From positions 1-11,329 of the forward strand of contig JBEAUL010000007.1 in NCBI GenBank assembly GCA_041161475.1: a DNA stretch of 11,329 bases. Reading direction: 5' to 3'. This document shows, in pieces, positions 1 to 5,719 of the stretch. The position numbers and the translations under genes are program-made. The notes below the pieces were generated by a model that worked only from the letters and a program-made list of their open reading frames with translations, was not told where the DNA came from and made no database searches. This stretch comes from JBEAUL01 sp041161475. GTDB lineage: Bacteria > Pseudomonadota > Gammaproteobacteria > UBA6186 > Azoamicaceae. How positions within the stretch are numbered: position 1 is the stretch's first letter; each line of letters begins with the position of its first letter.

Positions 1-557
1 CTGGTTCAGAACTGGAAGAAAAAGCCAGCCCGGGGGATTTAATCAATGGGGCCCCTATCGTAGTATTGATCAATGGAGGCTCTGCTTCGGCTTCCGAAAT
101 TGTTGCAGGCGCCCTACAAGACCATCACCGTGCACTTGTGTTAGGCACTCAATCCTTTGGAAAAGGTTCGGTTCAAACAGTAATCCCCATGAAAAATAAA
201 CGGGGCATTAAGCTAACCACCTCTCTTTATTACACCCCAAGCGGTCGCTCGATACAAGCCACGGGTATTATTCCAGATATCACAGTACACCGTTTAAACG
301 TAGAGGGTGATAAAGATGAAGACTTTAACAGCTTATATCTGAGAGAAGAGGATTTACAAAATCATTTAAATACCGACAATGCAAAAAAACAGGCGCCTGC
401 ACCAGAAACAACTAAAAACAACGCCGTTGGACTTTTTTCAAAAATAGGGGATACACCCAAAGATGCAGAAAACGATGCGCCTTTGTATAAAACAGATTTT
501 CAATTATACGAAGCACTCAATATTCTAAAAAGCTTGGAGCGTCAACAAGCGAGGTAA
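1..557 (+). CDS. ctpA: C-terminal processing protease CtpA (S41 family), 3' part
   Basis: This is the C-terminal part of a carboxyl-terminal processing serine protease of family S41 (CtpA/Prc type). Such enzymes act in the periplasm and trim or degrade envelope proteins from the C-terminus. The frame is open from base 3 and its start lies outside the window. The catalytic core is visible: a GGSASASE motif with the nucleophile Ser at about 87-89, the general-base Lys in GKGSVQ 25 residues later (162-164), and the accompanying Gln at 174-176, which is the spacing of characterised S41 proteases. The segment ILPD-like IIPDITV follows. A charged linker rich in Asn, Lys and Pro comes next (roughly 320-490), then a short conserved-looking end, DFQLYEALNILKSL. 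The PDZ domain and any signal peptide would lie upstream and cannot be seen. The gene converges on hemC with only 7 bases between the stop codons. The usual gammaproteobacterial order is gpmI-envC-ctpA; here ctpA lies upstream of gpmI, separated by two inverted genes. Confidence 0.92.
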   Translation, partial: GSELEEKASPGDLINGAPIVVLINGGSASASEIVAGALQDHHRALVLGTQSFGKGSVQTVIPMKNKRGIKLTTSLYYTPSGRSIQATGIIPDITVHRLNVEGDKDEDFNSLYLREEDLQNHLNTDNAKKQAPAPETTKNNAVGLFSKIGDTPKDAENDAPLYKTDFQLYEALNILKSLERQQAR

Positions 558-566
558 TCCTCGCTT
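547..566. terminator. Hairpin spanning the ctpA and hemC stop codons
   Basis: A perfect 8-bp inverted repeat, AAGCGAGG / CCTCGCTT, has a 4-base loop TAAT. The ctpA stop codon (555-557) sits in the loop, and the hemC stop codon (565-567 on the other strand) begins in the right arm. With convergent genes 7 bases apart, this is the only candidate for a shared transcript end. Neither side has a T-tract, so it is not a canonical intrinsic terminator. It may instead protect 3' ends or limit read-through. The hairpin is seen directly; its function is inferred. Confidence 0.5.
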
Positions 567-1512
567 AGGGCAATAACTGCTTTGCTCCTTGGGCCAACAA
601 GCGCTCGGCAACAAGAATACCAATATTGCTGGCTTCCATGCGTCTGCAACTGTGCTCTGCTCGAATGATTTTTTTTCCATCGGGACTGGCCACCAAACCA
701 TGCAAATGCAACACTTGATTGTTTTTTATGGTAGCAAATCCCCCAATCGGGGTTTGACAATTGCCTCCCAAATGCGCATTCATTTGCCTTTCTGCTGCCA
801 CTTCAAGGGCTGTGTTTCGATCGTGTAATACCGTTAAACGAGACAATACGGCTTTATCATCGGCACGACACTCAATAGCTAAGGCACCCTGGCCAACGGC
901 GGGCAATATTTCTGAAAAATCAAATACTGTGCGAATATCCGTACGACGACCCAAACGAACAAGGCCAGCAACAGCCAACAAAATGGCATCGTATTCTTTG
1001 TTTGCCAATTTTTGTAAACGCGTGTCCACGTTACCGCGTAAAAAGCGTATTTGAATATCTGGACGCAAGAAAGTCATTTGCGCTTGTCTTCTTAAACTGG
1101 ACGTGCCTACCACTGCCCCAGGAGGCAATGATTGCCAATCATTGTATGTCACAGAAACAAAGGCATCTCTTGGATCGACTCGGGGAGGAATGGCCGCGAT
1201 AGTCAGCCCTATGGGTAATTCCGCCGGCATATCTTTGAGAGAATGCACAGCAAAATCAGCTTTTTTCTTTAACAAGGCGTCTTCTAAGGATTTGGTAAAC
1301 AATCCTTTTCCACCAACCTTATTCAAGGGGATATCTAATTGCTTATCTCCCTCAGTGTCTATTGGAATAATCTCAATGTTAACACTCGGATCGTGTTTTT
1401 TGAGTTGATCAACCACCCATTGTGTTTGCGTCAATGCCAAACGACTGCGCCGAGTGACCACCCGAAGCGTATCGCCACGCTCTGTTTGTGCAAAAGCAGT
1501 CATTTTAGTCAC
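565..1512 (-). CDS. hemC: Hydroxymethylbilane synthase (porphobilinogen deaminase) HemC
   Basis: HemC polymerises four porphobilinogen molecules into the linear tetrapyrrole hydroxymethylbilane, a cytosolic step of heme synthesis. The protein is 315 residues, a normal length. Family hallmarks are present: the N-terminal RVVTRRSRLALTQTQ block, GGKGLFTKSLEDALL, VHSLKDMP with the catalytic Asp at 94, GTSSLRRQAQ, RGNVDTRLQKL, LPAVGQGALAIE, and the cofactor motif GGNCQTPIGG. In that motif Cys252 would anchor the dipyrromethane cofactor. The start is ambiguous. GTG at 1510-1512 overlaps the esterase stop by 8 bases (GTGACTAA), while ATG at 1501-1503 begins one base after that stop and gives 312 residues; neither has a clear ribosome binding site. 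Translation is probably coupled to the esterase gene. The usual downstream partner hemD is missing, because hemC here ends against ctpA. Confidence 0.97.
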   Translation of the reverse strand: MTKMTAFAQTERGDTLRVVTRRSRLALTQTQWVVDQLKKHDPSVNIEIIPIDTEGDKQLDIPLNKVGGKGLFTKSLEDALLKKKADFAVHSLKDMPAELPIGLTIAAIPPRVDPRDAFVSVTYNDWQSLPPGAVVGTSSLRRQAQMTFLRPDIQIRFLRGNVDTRLQKLANKEYDAILLAVAGLVRLGRRTDIRTVFDFSEILPAVGQGALAIECRADDKAVLSRLTVLHDRNTALEVAAERQMNAHLGGNCQTPIGGFATIKNNQVLHLHGLVASPDGKKIIRAEHSCRRMEASNIGILVAERLLAQGAKQLLP

Positions 1513-2206
1513 AAGACTTTGTTCGCCAATCGGTTATTTGTGTCTGTAAAAATCTTTTAATATCCGTAATTTCATCTGGTACGACCGCATGCGCCATGCT
1601 ATAGGTATGCCACTGAACGCCATATCCAAGCGTTGTCAATCTATCCCGACACATTTGTCCCATATGCAATGATACAACAGGATCAAAAAGCCCGTGGGCT
1701 TGAAAAATAGGCGTCGATTGATTCGCCACTGTTCTTTCTGCTGACAATTGCTCTGCCAAGGGCAAATAGGTTGACAATCCTAAAATGCCGGCCAAAGGCC
1801 GCTTGTAGCGCAAACCTGTGTATAGCGCCATTGCACCACCCTGAGAAAATCCAGCCAAAAAAATACGATGACTTGGAATACCCGCAGCCTCTTCTTTTTC
1901 TATTAAATGGTTGAGCATCGATTGCGCGGCTACAATCCCAGTCTCATCCTCTTCGTCAGCCAATCCTAAGCCATAGATATCATACCAAGCCCGCATGATC
2001 ATTCCCTGATTCACGGTGACAGGCCGTTTAGGCGCATGCGGAAACACAAAGCGAATATGATGCTCATTTAACAAGCCAAGATGATCGACCAATGGCACAA
2101 AATCGTTACCGTCGGCACCCAATCCATGCAAAATAATAACCACACCAGTGGGAATGGCTTCTGTGGGAGGATTTAACTCAATTGTAGAAGGCACATATAA
2201 AGACAT
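1505..2206 (-). CDS. Serine carboxylesterase / acyl-thioesterase-like hydrolase
   Basis: This is an alpha/beta-hydrolase of the phospholipase/carboxylesterase family (Pseudomonas carboxylesterase II and acyl-protein-thioesterase-like), probably cytosolic since no signal peptide is visible. At 233 residues the length is typical. The fold markers appear in order: IILHGLGADGNDF forms the oxyanion-hole region near residues 24-36, GFSQGGAMAL carries the nucleophile Ser121, HGLFDPVV carries Asp175, and MAHAVVPDE carries His206. The catalytic triad is therefore complete. The natural substrate cannot be told from sequence; the family hydrolyses short-chain esters and sometimes thioesters or lysophospholipids. 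The gene is divergent from gpmI (37 bases between start codons) and sits directly upstream of hemC, with which it is probably co-transcribed. No functional link to heme synthesis is known to me, so the pairing may only reflect shared expression. Confidence 0.9.
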   Translation of the reverse strand: MSLYVPSTIELNPPTEAIPTGVVIILHGLGADGNDFVPLVDHLGLLNEHHIRFVFPHAPKRPVTVNQGMIMRAWYDIYGLGLADEEDETGIVAAQSMLNHLIEKEEAAGIPSHRIFLAGFSQGGAMALYTGLRYKRPLAGILGLSTYLPLAEQLSAERTVANQSTPIFQAHGLFDPVVSLHMGQMCRDRLTTLGYGVQWHTYSMAHAVVPDEITDIKRFLQTQITDWRTKSCD

Positions 2207-2215
2207 ACTGTGAGT

Positions 2216-2234
2216 GTAACACGATCCATGTTAC
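2216..2234. promoter_or_regulatory. Inverted repeat between divergent esterase and gpmI genes
   Basis: The 37-base space between the two divergent start codons contains GTAACA (2216-2221) and TGTTAC (2229-2234), a perfect 6-bp inverted repeat with a 7-base spacer. Its placement fits an operator, but arms this short can occur by chance. Promoters for both genes must lie in or overlap this space; no convincing -35/-10 pair was seen. Confidence 0.3.
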
Positions 2235-2243
2235 GATAGGTAG

Positions 2244-3824
2244 ATGACACGCGATACAATGGTTTTACTCATACTAGACGGATGGGGATATTTGCCAGAC
2301 TCCCCCCATAACGCCATCACGCAAGCCAACACGCCCTGCTGGGATCGTTGCTGGACAGAGCGCCCCCATGTGTTGCTGGAAGCCAGCGGTACAGAAGTTG
2401 GTCTTCCCGAAGGGCAAATGGGTAATTCCGAAGTTGGACACTTAACCATTGGCGCTGGCAGAATTGTTGATCAAGACTTAACACGCATTCAACGCGACAT
2501 TGCAACAGGACATTTTGCACAACATCCTGGCCTATTGTCCGCCTTATCCATTGCAAAAGCCCAACAACGCGCAGTGCACTGCATTGGTTTACTCTCTCCG
2601 GGTGGGGTACACAGCCACGAATCTCATTTATTGGCCCTACTAGACATTGCAAAACAACAGCTGTGCTCAACTGTCTTTGTACACGCCATCTTAGATGGAC
2701 GAGATACCCCACCGAAAAGTGCGCTATCGAGTTTATCTGCCTTATCCAATGCCTGCGCGAAAACCGGTGCCAACATTGCCTCTATCACCGGGCGCTATTA
2801 TGCCATGGACAGAGACAACCGCTGGGAACGCACCGAACAAGCCTATCGTTTACTGGTTGATGGAAAAGCGAATTACAGCGCCATCACTGCACAAGCGGGT
2901 TTAAACGCCGCATACGCCAGGGGCGAGCACGATGAATTTGTCCAACCAACGCTTATCACCCTTAGCAACCCCAACATTCCCCGAGACAACACCTTACCCC
3001 CGCAAACCATTCAAAAAGGTGACCTGGTTATTTGCTTTAATTTTCGTTCGGACAGAATGCGCCAACTGTGCACCGCATTAACTGCTCCCAAGTTTGATCC
3101 CTTTGATCGCCCTCATTATGCGAATTTGGGTAAATTCATGACATTTACAGACTATAATTCAACGCTAAATGCAGAAGTTTTATTTCCCAACCCGCCCTTA
3201 ACACACATGTTAGGAGCTTATTTGGCTGAAAATAATTGTACACAGCTTCGCCTAACAGAAACAGAAAAGTATGCGCACGTTACTTTTTTCTTTAACGGGG
3301 GACATGAGGAACCCTTTAAAAATGAGGAACGTGTGCTGATCCCTTCAGAAAAAGTGGCTACCTATGATTTATCACCCAGCATGCGTGTGGTGGAAATTAC
3401 AGATAAACTGATTGAATCGATTCTATCGAAAAAATATGACTTTATTTTGTGCAATTTTGCCAACGCGGATATGGTGGGACATACGGGAAAATTAGAGCCA
3501 ACGATTCACGCCATTGAAGCCATCGATACCGCTTTGGCACGCATTATACCAGTCATTGAATCTTCTGATGCCCAACTACTGATTACTGCTGACCACGGGA
3601 ATGCAGAGTGCTTATTTGATAGCCTCAATCAACAACCCCATACGGCGCATACTACTTCAAAAGTTCCTTTGGTATACATCGGTAAAAAAAATATAATGGC
3701 TAAGCAAGCACAAGGCACCTTAAAAGATATTGCCCCCAGTCTCTTATCGCTTAAAGGATTTAAGGTCCCACCTGAGATGACGGGAACACCCTTATTTGTC
3801 TTGAAAATACAGGAGTATGAATGA
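2244..3824 (+). CDS. gpmI: 2,3-bisphosphoglycerate-independent phosphoglycerate mutase
   Basis: GpmI interconverts 3-phosphoglycerate and 2-phosphoglycerate in glycolysis and gluconeogenesis using two manganese ions and a phosphoserine intermediate. The 526-residue protein is close to the family length of about 510-515. Visible motifs are LLILDGWG with metal ligand Asp12, GQMGNSEVGHLTIGAGR with the phosphorylated Ser62, HSHESH near 123-128, DGRDTPP at 151-157, ITGRYYAMDRDNRWER at 181-196, FFNGGHEEPF, NFANADMVGHTG and TADHGNAE. Together they make up both the phosphatase and transferase domains. The start at 2244 has an AGG only three bases upstream, so ATG 2259 (VLLILDGWG reached three residues later) remains possible. 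The gene is divergent from the esterase. Its 3' end, AGGAGTATGAATGA, contains a well-placed ribosome binding site and an ATGA stop/start overlap, but the frame it opens is only 27 codons long. Confidence 0.97.
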   Translation: MTRDTMVLLILDGWGYLPDSPHNAITQANTPCWDRCWTERPHVLLEASGTEVGLPEGQMGNSEVGHLTIGAGRIVDQDLTRIQRDIATGHFAQHPGLLSALSIAKAQQRAVHCIGLLSPGGVHSHESHLLALLDIAKQQLCSTVFVHAILDGRDTPPKSALSSLSALSNACAKTGANIASITGRYYAMDRDNRWERTEQAYRLLVDGKANYSAITAQAGLNAAYARGEHDEFVQPTLITLSNPNIPRDNTLPPQTIQKGDLVICFNFRSDRMRQLCTALTAPKFDPFDRPHYANLGKFMTFTDYNSTLNAEVLFPNPPLTHMLGAYLAENNCTQLRLTETEKYAHVTFFFNGGHEEPFKNEERVLIPSEKVATYDLSPSMRVVEITDKLIESILSKKYDFILCNFANADMVGHTGKLEPTIHAIEAIDTALARIIPVIESSDAQLLITADHGNAECLFDSLNQQPHTAHTTSKVPLVYIGKKNIMAKQAQGTLKDIAPSLLSLKGFKVPPEMTGTPLFVLKIQEYE

Positions 3825-3945
3825 CATTTCACCGCAAAAAAATTCAACCACAGAACTTTTATGCTCATCGGCACCCTTGCTCACTTTTCAAAAAAAGTCA
3901 CTGATACTACCCGCCCTTGATTTAAACGACACAATATCTGATGGG

Positions 3946-3975
3946 TTGAAATCAGTAAATAGAAATAAAAATAAT
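3946..3975 (+). promoter_or_regulatory. Candidate sigma-70 promoter for the small ORF at 4006
   Basis: TTGAAA (3946-3951) and AATAAT (3970-3975) each match the consensus at five of six positions and are separated by 18 bases. Transcription would begin near 3982, giving a leader of about 24 bases with an AAGGA ribosome binding site at 3994-3998, seven bases before ATG 4006. The concordance of promoter, binding site and start is the main support. The region is AT-rich, where such matches are common. Confidence 0.42.
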
Positions 3976-4005
3976 CATCCATGTAATCAAAAAAAGGATA
4001 TTCAA

Positions 4006-4296
4006 ATGTATCGACCCTTGTGTTTGGACACAGCAACAGAGCAAAAAAATCACCACAATAAAACAGAACGATATCTTGAAAACGAAACCTTTTTAAGGGC
4101 TACGTTTAACACCATGAATGTGCGCAAAGCTCCTCGAAAAACAGAAACTATTCTAGACATATTAATCGAGATCAATACGGCTGAAGCACGTACTGAAACA
4201 CTTGAAAGCATCGATATTGCACCGGATTCCTCTCCAGAGGATGGTTTTAGCGACAGTGAACACTCTCTTCATGCTTACGTAAAAAACCGCTTCTAA
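4006..4296 (+). CDS. Unrecognised small protein after gpmI
   Basis: I do not recognise this protein. From ATG 4006 it has 96 residues, preceded by AAGGA at 3994-3998 with ideal spacing and a candidate promoter at 3946-3975. The same frame stays open upstream to ATG 3817, which would give 159 residues and overlap the end of gpmI by 8 bases. That longer start has its AGGAG only one base away, too close for normal initiation, so 4006 is preferred with moderate certainty. The protein is hydrophilic with no membrane segment or signal peptide. The N-terminal half is basic and rich in Asn, Lys and Thr. The C-terminal half is acidic (ESIDIAPDSSPEDGFSDSE) and ends in a short basic tail, VKNRF. No catalytic motif is visible. 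It occupies the place where many relatives keep envC, but shows no EnvC features (no coiled coil, no LytM domain). It could be a lineage-specific regulator, an exported effector or a fortuitous frame. Confidence 0.5.
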   Translation: MYRPLCLDTATEQKNHHNKTERYLENETFLRATFNTMNVRKAPRKTETILDILIEINTAEARTETLESIDIAPDSSPEDGFSDSEHSLHAYVKNRF

Positions 4297-4314
4297 CCAA
4301 GATCTGCTTAAACA

Positions 4315-4331
4315 ACGCATTTACAATGCGT
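4315..4331. promoter_or_regulatory. 7-bp hairpin between the small ORF and the rhodanese gene
   Basis: ACGCATT (4315-4321) and AATGCGT (4325-4331) form a perfect 7-bp inverted repeat with a 3-base loop TAC, 18 bases after the stop of the small ORF. No T-run follows, so it is a weak terminator candidate and could equally be an operator for the downstream genes. Confidence 0.35.
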
Positions 4332-4360
4332 AGCAAACTGGTTATGATGAATTTCTATTT

Positions 4361-4366
4361 TATGAT
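4361..4366 (+). promoter_or_regulatory. Possible -10 element before the rhodanese gene
   Basis: TATGAT matches the -10 consensus at five of six positions and lies 15 bases before the preferred ATG at 4382. No good -35 element is found at the right distance (CTGGTT at 4338-4343 is poor). A start site this close would leave a leader of only a few bases, so the call is tentative. Confidence 0.25.
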
Positions 4367-4381
4367 GGGTATCGTGTGTTT

Positions 4382-4822
4382 ATGTTTTCAGAAATCATTC
4401 CTTTTTTAACAAAACATTGGCTATTGGCCAGCAGCTTTTTTCTGGTTTTAGTCCTTTTTTTATGGCACGAACACTTGTATCGTCAAGAAGTGGAATCTCA
4501 TTCCTTTAGCCCCGACCAATTGGTTATTCAAATGAATCACCATCTGGTTGAGCTTGTCGACTTACGCACAATAGAGCAACATGAGGCAGGTGCTATTTTG
4601 GGTTCAATACAAGTGGATCAAGATGCGCTGGATAAAAAAGTAACAGCTTTACATAAAAAAGCACCCGCCAAAGTCATTGTGTTGATTGGCGAAACAGGCC
4701 ATGAAGCAGCCACATTGGCCAGCAAAATACGAACAGAAACACTGCCTGTACGCTATTTGTCTGGTGGCATGCAAGCCTGGAGAGAAGCGCAGTTACCCAC
4801 AGTAAAACATCCAAAAAAATAA
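4382..4822 (+). CDS. yibN: Membrane-anchored rhodanese-like protein lacking the catalytic cysteine (YibN-like)
   Basis: The protein has 146 residues: one N-terminal membrane helix (about 8-28) followed by a single rhodanese domain (about 42-140) that should face the cytoplasm. Rhodanese landmarks are VELVDLR (57-62), GAILGSIQV in place of GHIPGAIN, the sheet KVIVLIGETG, and the C-terminal YLSGGMQAWREAQLP. The active-site loop, normally CxxGxR, reads GETGHE here, with Gly103 where the sulfur-carrying Cys should be. Sulfurtransferase activity is therefore unlikely. E. coli YibN, encoded in the same place next to grxC-secB, also lacks this Cys and, as I recall, has been linked to the YidC insertase; a scaffolding role in membrane protein biogenesis is thus plausible. 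A GTG at 4376 is an alternative start two codons earlier. The stop precedes grxC by 15 bases, so the two are probably co-transcribed. Confidence 0.85.
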   Translation: MFSEIIPFLTKHWLLASSFFLVLVLFLWHEHLYRQEVESHSFSPDQLVIQMNHHLVELVDLRTIEQHEAGAILGSIQVDQDALDKKVTALHKKAPAKVIVLIGETGHEAATLASKIRTETLPVRYLSGGMQAWREAQLPTVKHPKK

Positions 4823-4837
4823 CGGAAGCCTAATCAG

Positions 4838-5098
4838 ATGACCACAGCAAAAGTCCTTGTATACACAATCGAACGCTGTCCGTATTGTGTTAACGCAAAA
4901 AATCTTCTCAACTTAAAAAAAGTCGCTTTTACGGAGATTCGGGTAGACGACAATCCCACAGAGCGCACCAAGATGGAAGCCTTAAGCGGTCGTCGTACTG
5001 TTCCCCAAATCTTTATTAATGACCAGTCTATTGGTGGTTTTGATGACTTAAAACGCTTAAACGATGCTGGCACACTGGATAAATTGCTTGAATCCTAA
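4838..5098 (+). CDS. grxC: Glutaredoxin 3 (GrxC)
   Basis: This is a small dithiol glutaredoxin that uses glutathione to reduce protein disulfides and mixed disulfides in the cytosol. The 86 residues fit the family. The redox motif CPYC is at 14-17, following VLVYTIER. The cis-proline motif TVPQIFI (54-60) and the glutathione-binding GGFDDL (67-71) are intact, so the enzyme should be active. A GGAAG ribosome binding site lies about ten bases upstream of the ATG, just after the rhodanese stop. Its position between the YibN-like gene and secB matches the enteric order yibN-grxC-secB-gpsA. Confidence 0.95.
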   Translation: MTTAKVLVYTIERCPYCVNAKNLLNLKKVAFTEIRVDDNPTERTKMEALSGRRTVPQIFINDQSIGGFDDLKRLNDAGTLDKLLES

Positions 5099-5141
5099 CC
5101 AAACAGATAAAAGGGATGAGCGTAGTCAACCATGCCTGAAT

Positions 5142-5172
5142 TATGATAGTATCGGATTTTACCGATTAATCG
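5142..5172 (+). promoter_or_regulatory. AT-rich region upstream of secB with -10-like sequence and palindrome
   Basis: The 105-base gap between grxC and secB contains TATGAT at 5142-5147 (five of six -10 matches), an inverted repeat ATCGG/CCGAT (5151-5155 and 5162-5166), and a perfect 10-bp palindrome CGATTAATCG (5163-5172). No good -35 is visible. The gap is the longest in this gene run, so an internal promoter for secB-gpsA is plausible. The palindrome would then lie just after the start site, where an operator could act. Confidence 0.3.
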
Positions 5173-5203
5173 CCTAACCGTGTAGCAAAGGGACCTATAA
5201 ACC

Positions 5204-5716
5204 ATGAGTAGTGAAACAACACAAACCCCCCCTTCAGATTTTGTTTTCAGCATTCACAATATTTATATCAAGGATGTCTCTTTCGAGTCACCCAATACGC
5301 CCGCGATCTTTAGAGCACAATGGCAACCTAAAGTAGATCTTGATTTACAAATGAGTTCCCAAGATTTGGGCGAGCATCTGTATGAAGTCGTTATTCACTT
5401 AACGCTTGGAATTAAGTTAGCAGATGAACAAACTGCTTTTTTAATTGAGTTAAAACAAGCAGGCATATTTGCATTACAGGGATTAACTGCTGAGCAGCTA
5501 GAGCGGGCTTTATCAACCACCTGTCCCGAAATTTTATTCCCCTATGCGCGCGAAGCCATTTCTAGCTTGGCTATGCGCGGTGGATTCCCTCAGTTAGCGC
5601 TACCACCCATTAACTTTGAAGCGATGTATCTACAACACATGAGCCAAAAAGAAGCTGGCGATACAGGAAGCAAAGGCCAAACATCGCAAACCGAAAAAGA
5701 AGCTGTGGTGCACTAA
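5204..5716 (+). CDS. secB: Protein-export chaperone SecB
   Basis: SecB is a homotetrameric cytosolic chaperone that holds preproteins unfolded and passes them to SecA. At 170 residues it is slightly longer than the usual 150-165. Family blocks are clear: YIKDVSFESPNTPAIF (21-36), the W-P-K-V-D-L segment at 40-46, EVVIHLTLGI (61-70), AFLIELKQAGIFAL (78-91), CPEILFPYAREAISSL (107-122), GGFPQLALPPINFEAMY (126-142). The acidic, hydrophilic tail from about 147 is poorly conserved in the family, as expected. AAGGGA at about 5188-5193 serves as ribosome binding site. The stop TAA is followed by one sense codon (ACT) and then the gpsA ATG in the same reading frame. Confidence 0.96.
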   Translation: MSSETTQTPPSDFVFSIHNIYIKDVSFESPNTPAIFRAQWQPKVDLDLQMSSQDLGEHLYEVVIHLTLGIKLADEQTAFLIELKQAGIFALQGLTAEQLERALSTTCPEILFPYAREAISSLAMRGGFPQLALPPINFEAMYLQHMSQKEAGDTGSKGQTSQTEKEAVVH

Positions 5717-5719
5717 ACT

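Noticed and set aside
542..1560. Several open frames on both strands overlapping hemC (about 60-100 codons)
   Set aside because: They lie opposite or out of phase with a clear full-length hemC, have no ribosome binding sites and no recognisable protein features; they are by-products of hemC codon use.
2231..3874. Open frames of 65-131 codons overlapping gpmI on both strands
   Set aside because: gpmI is complete with all catalytic motifs, and the alternative frames encode no recognisable domain.
3883..3898. ACTTTT/AAAAGT inverted repeat as a terminator after gpmI
   Set aside because: The stem is six weak A-T-rich pairs with no GC core and no T-run after it.
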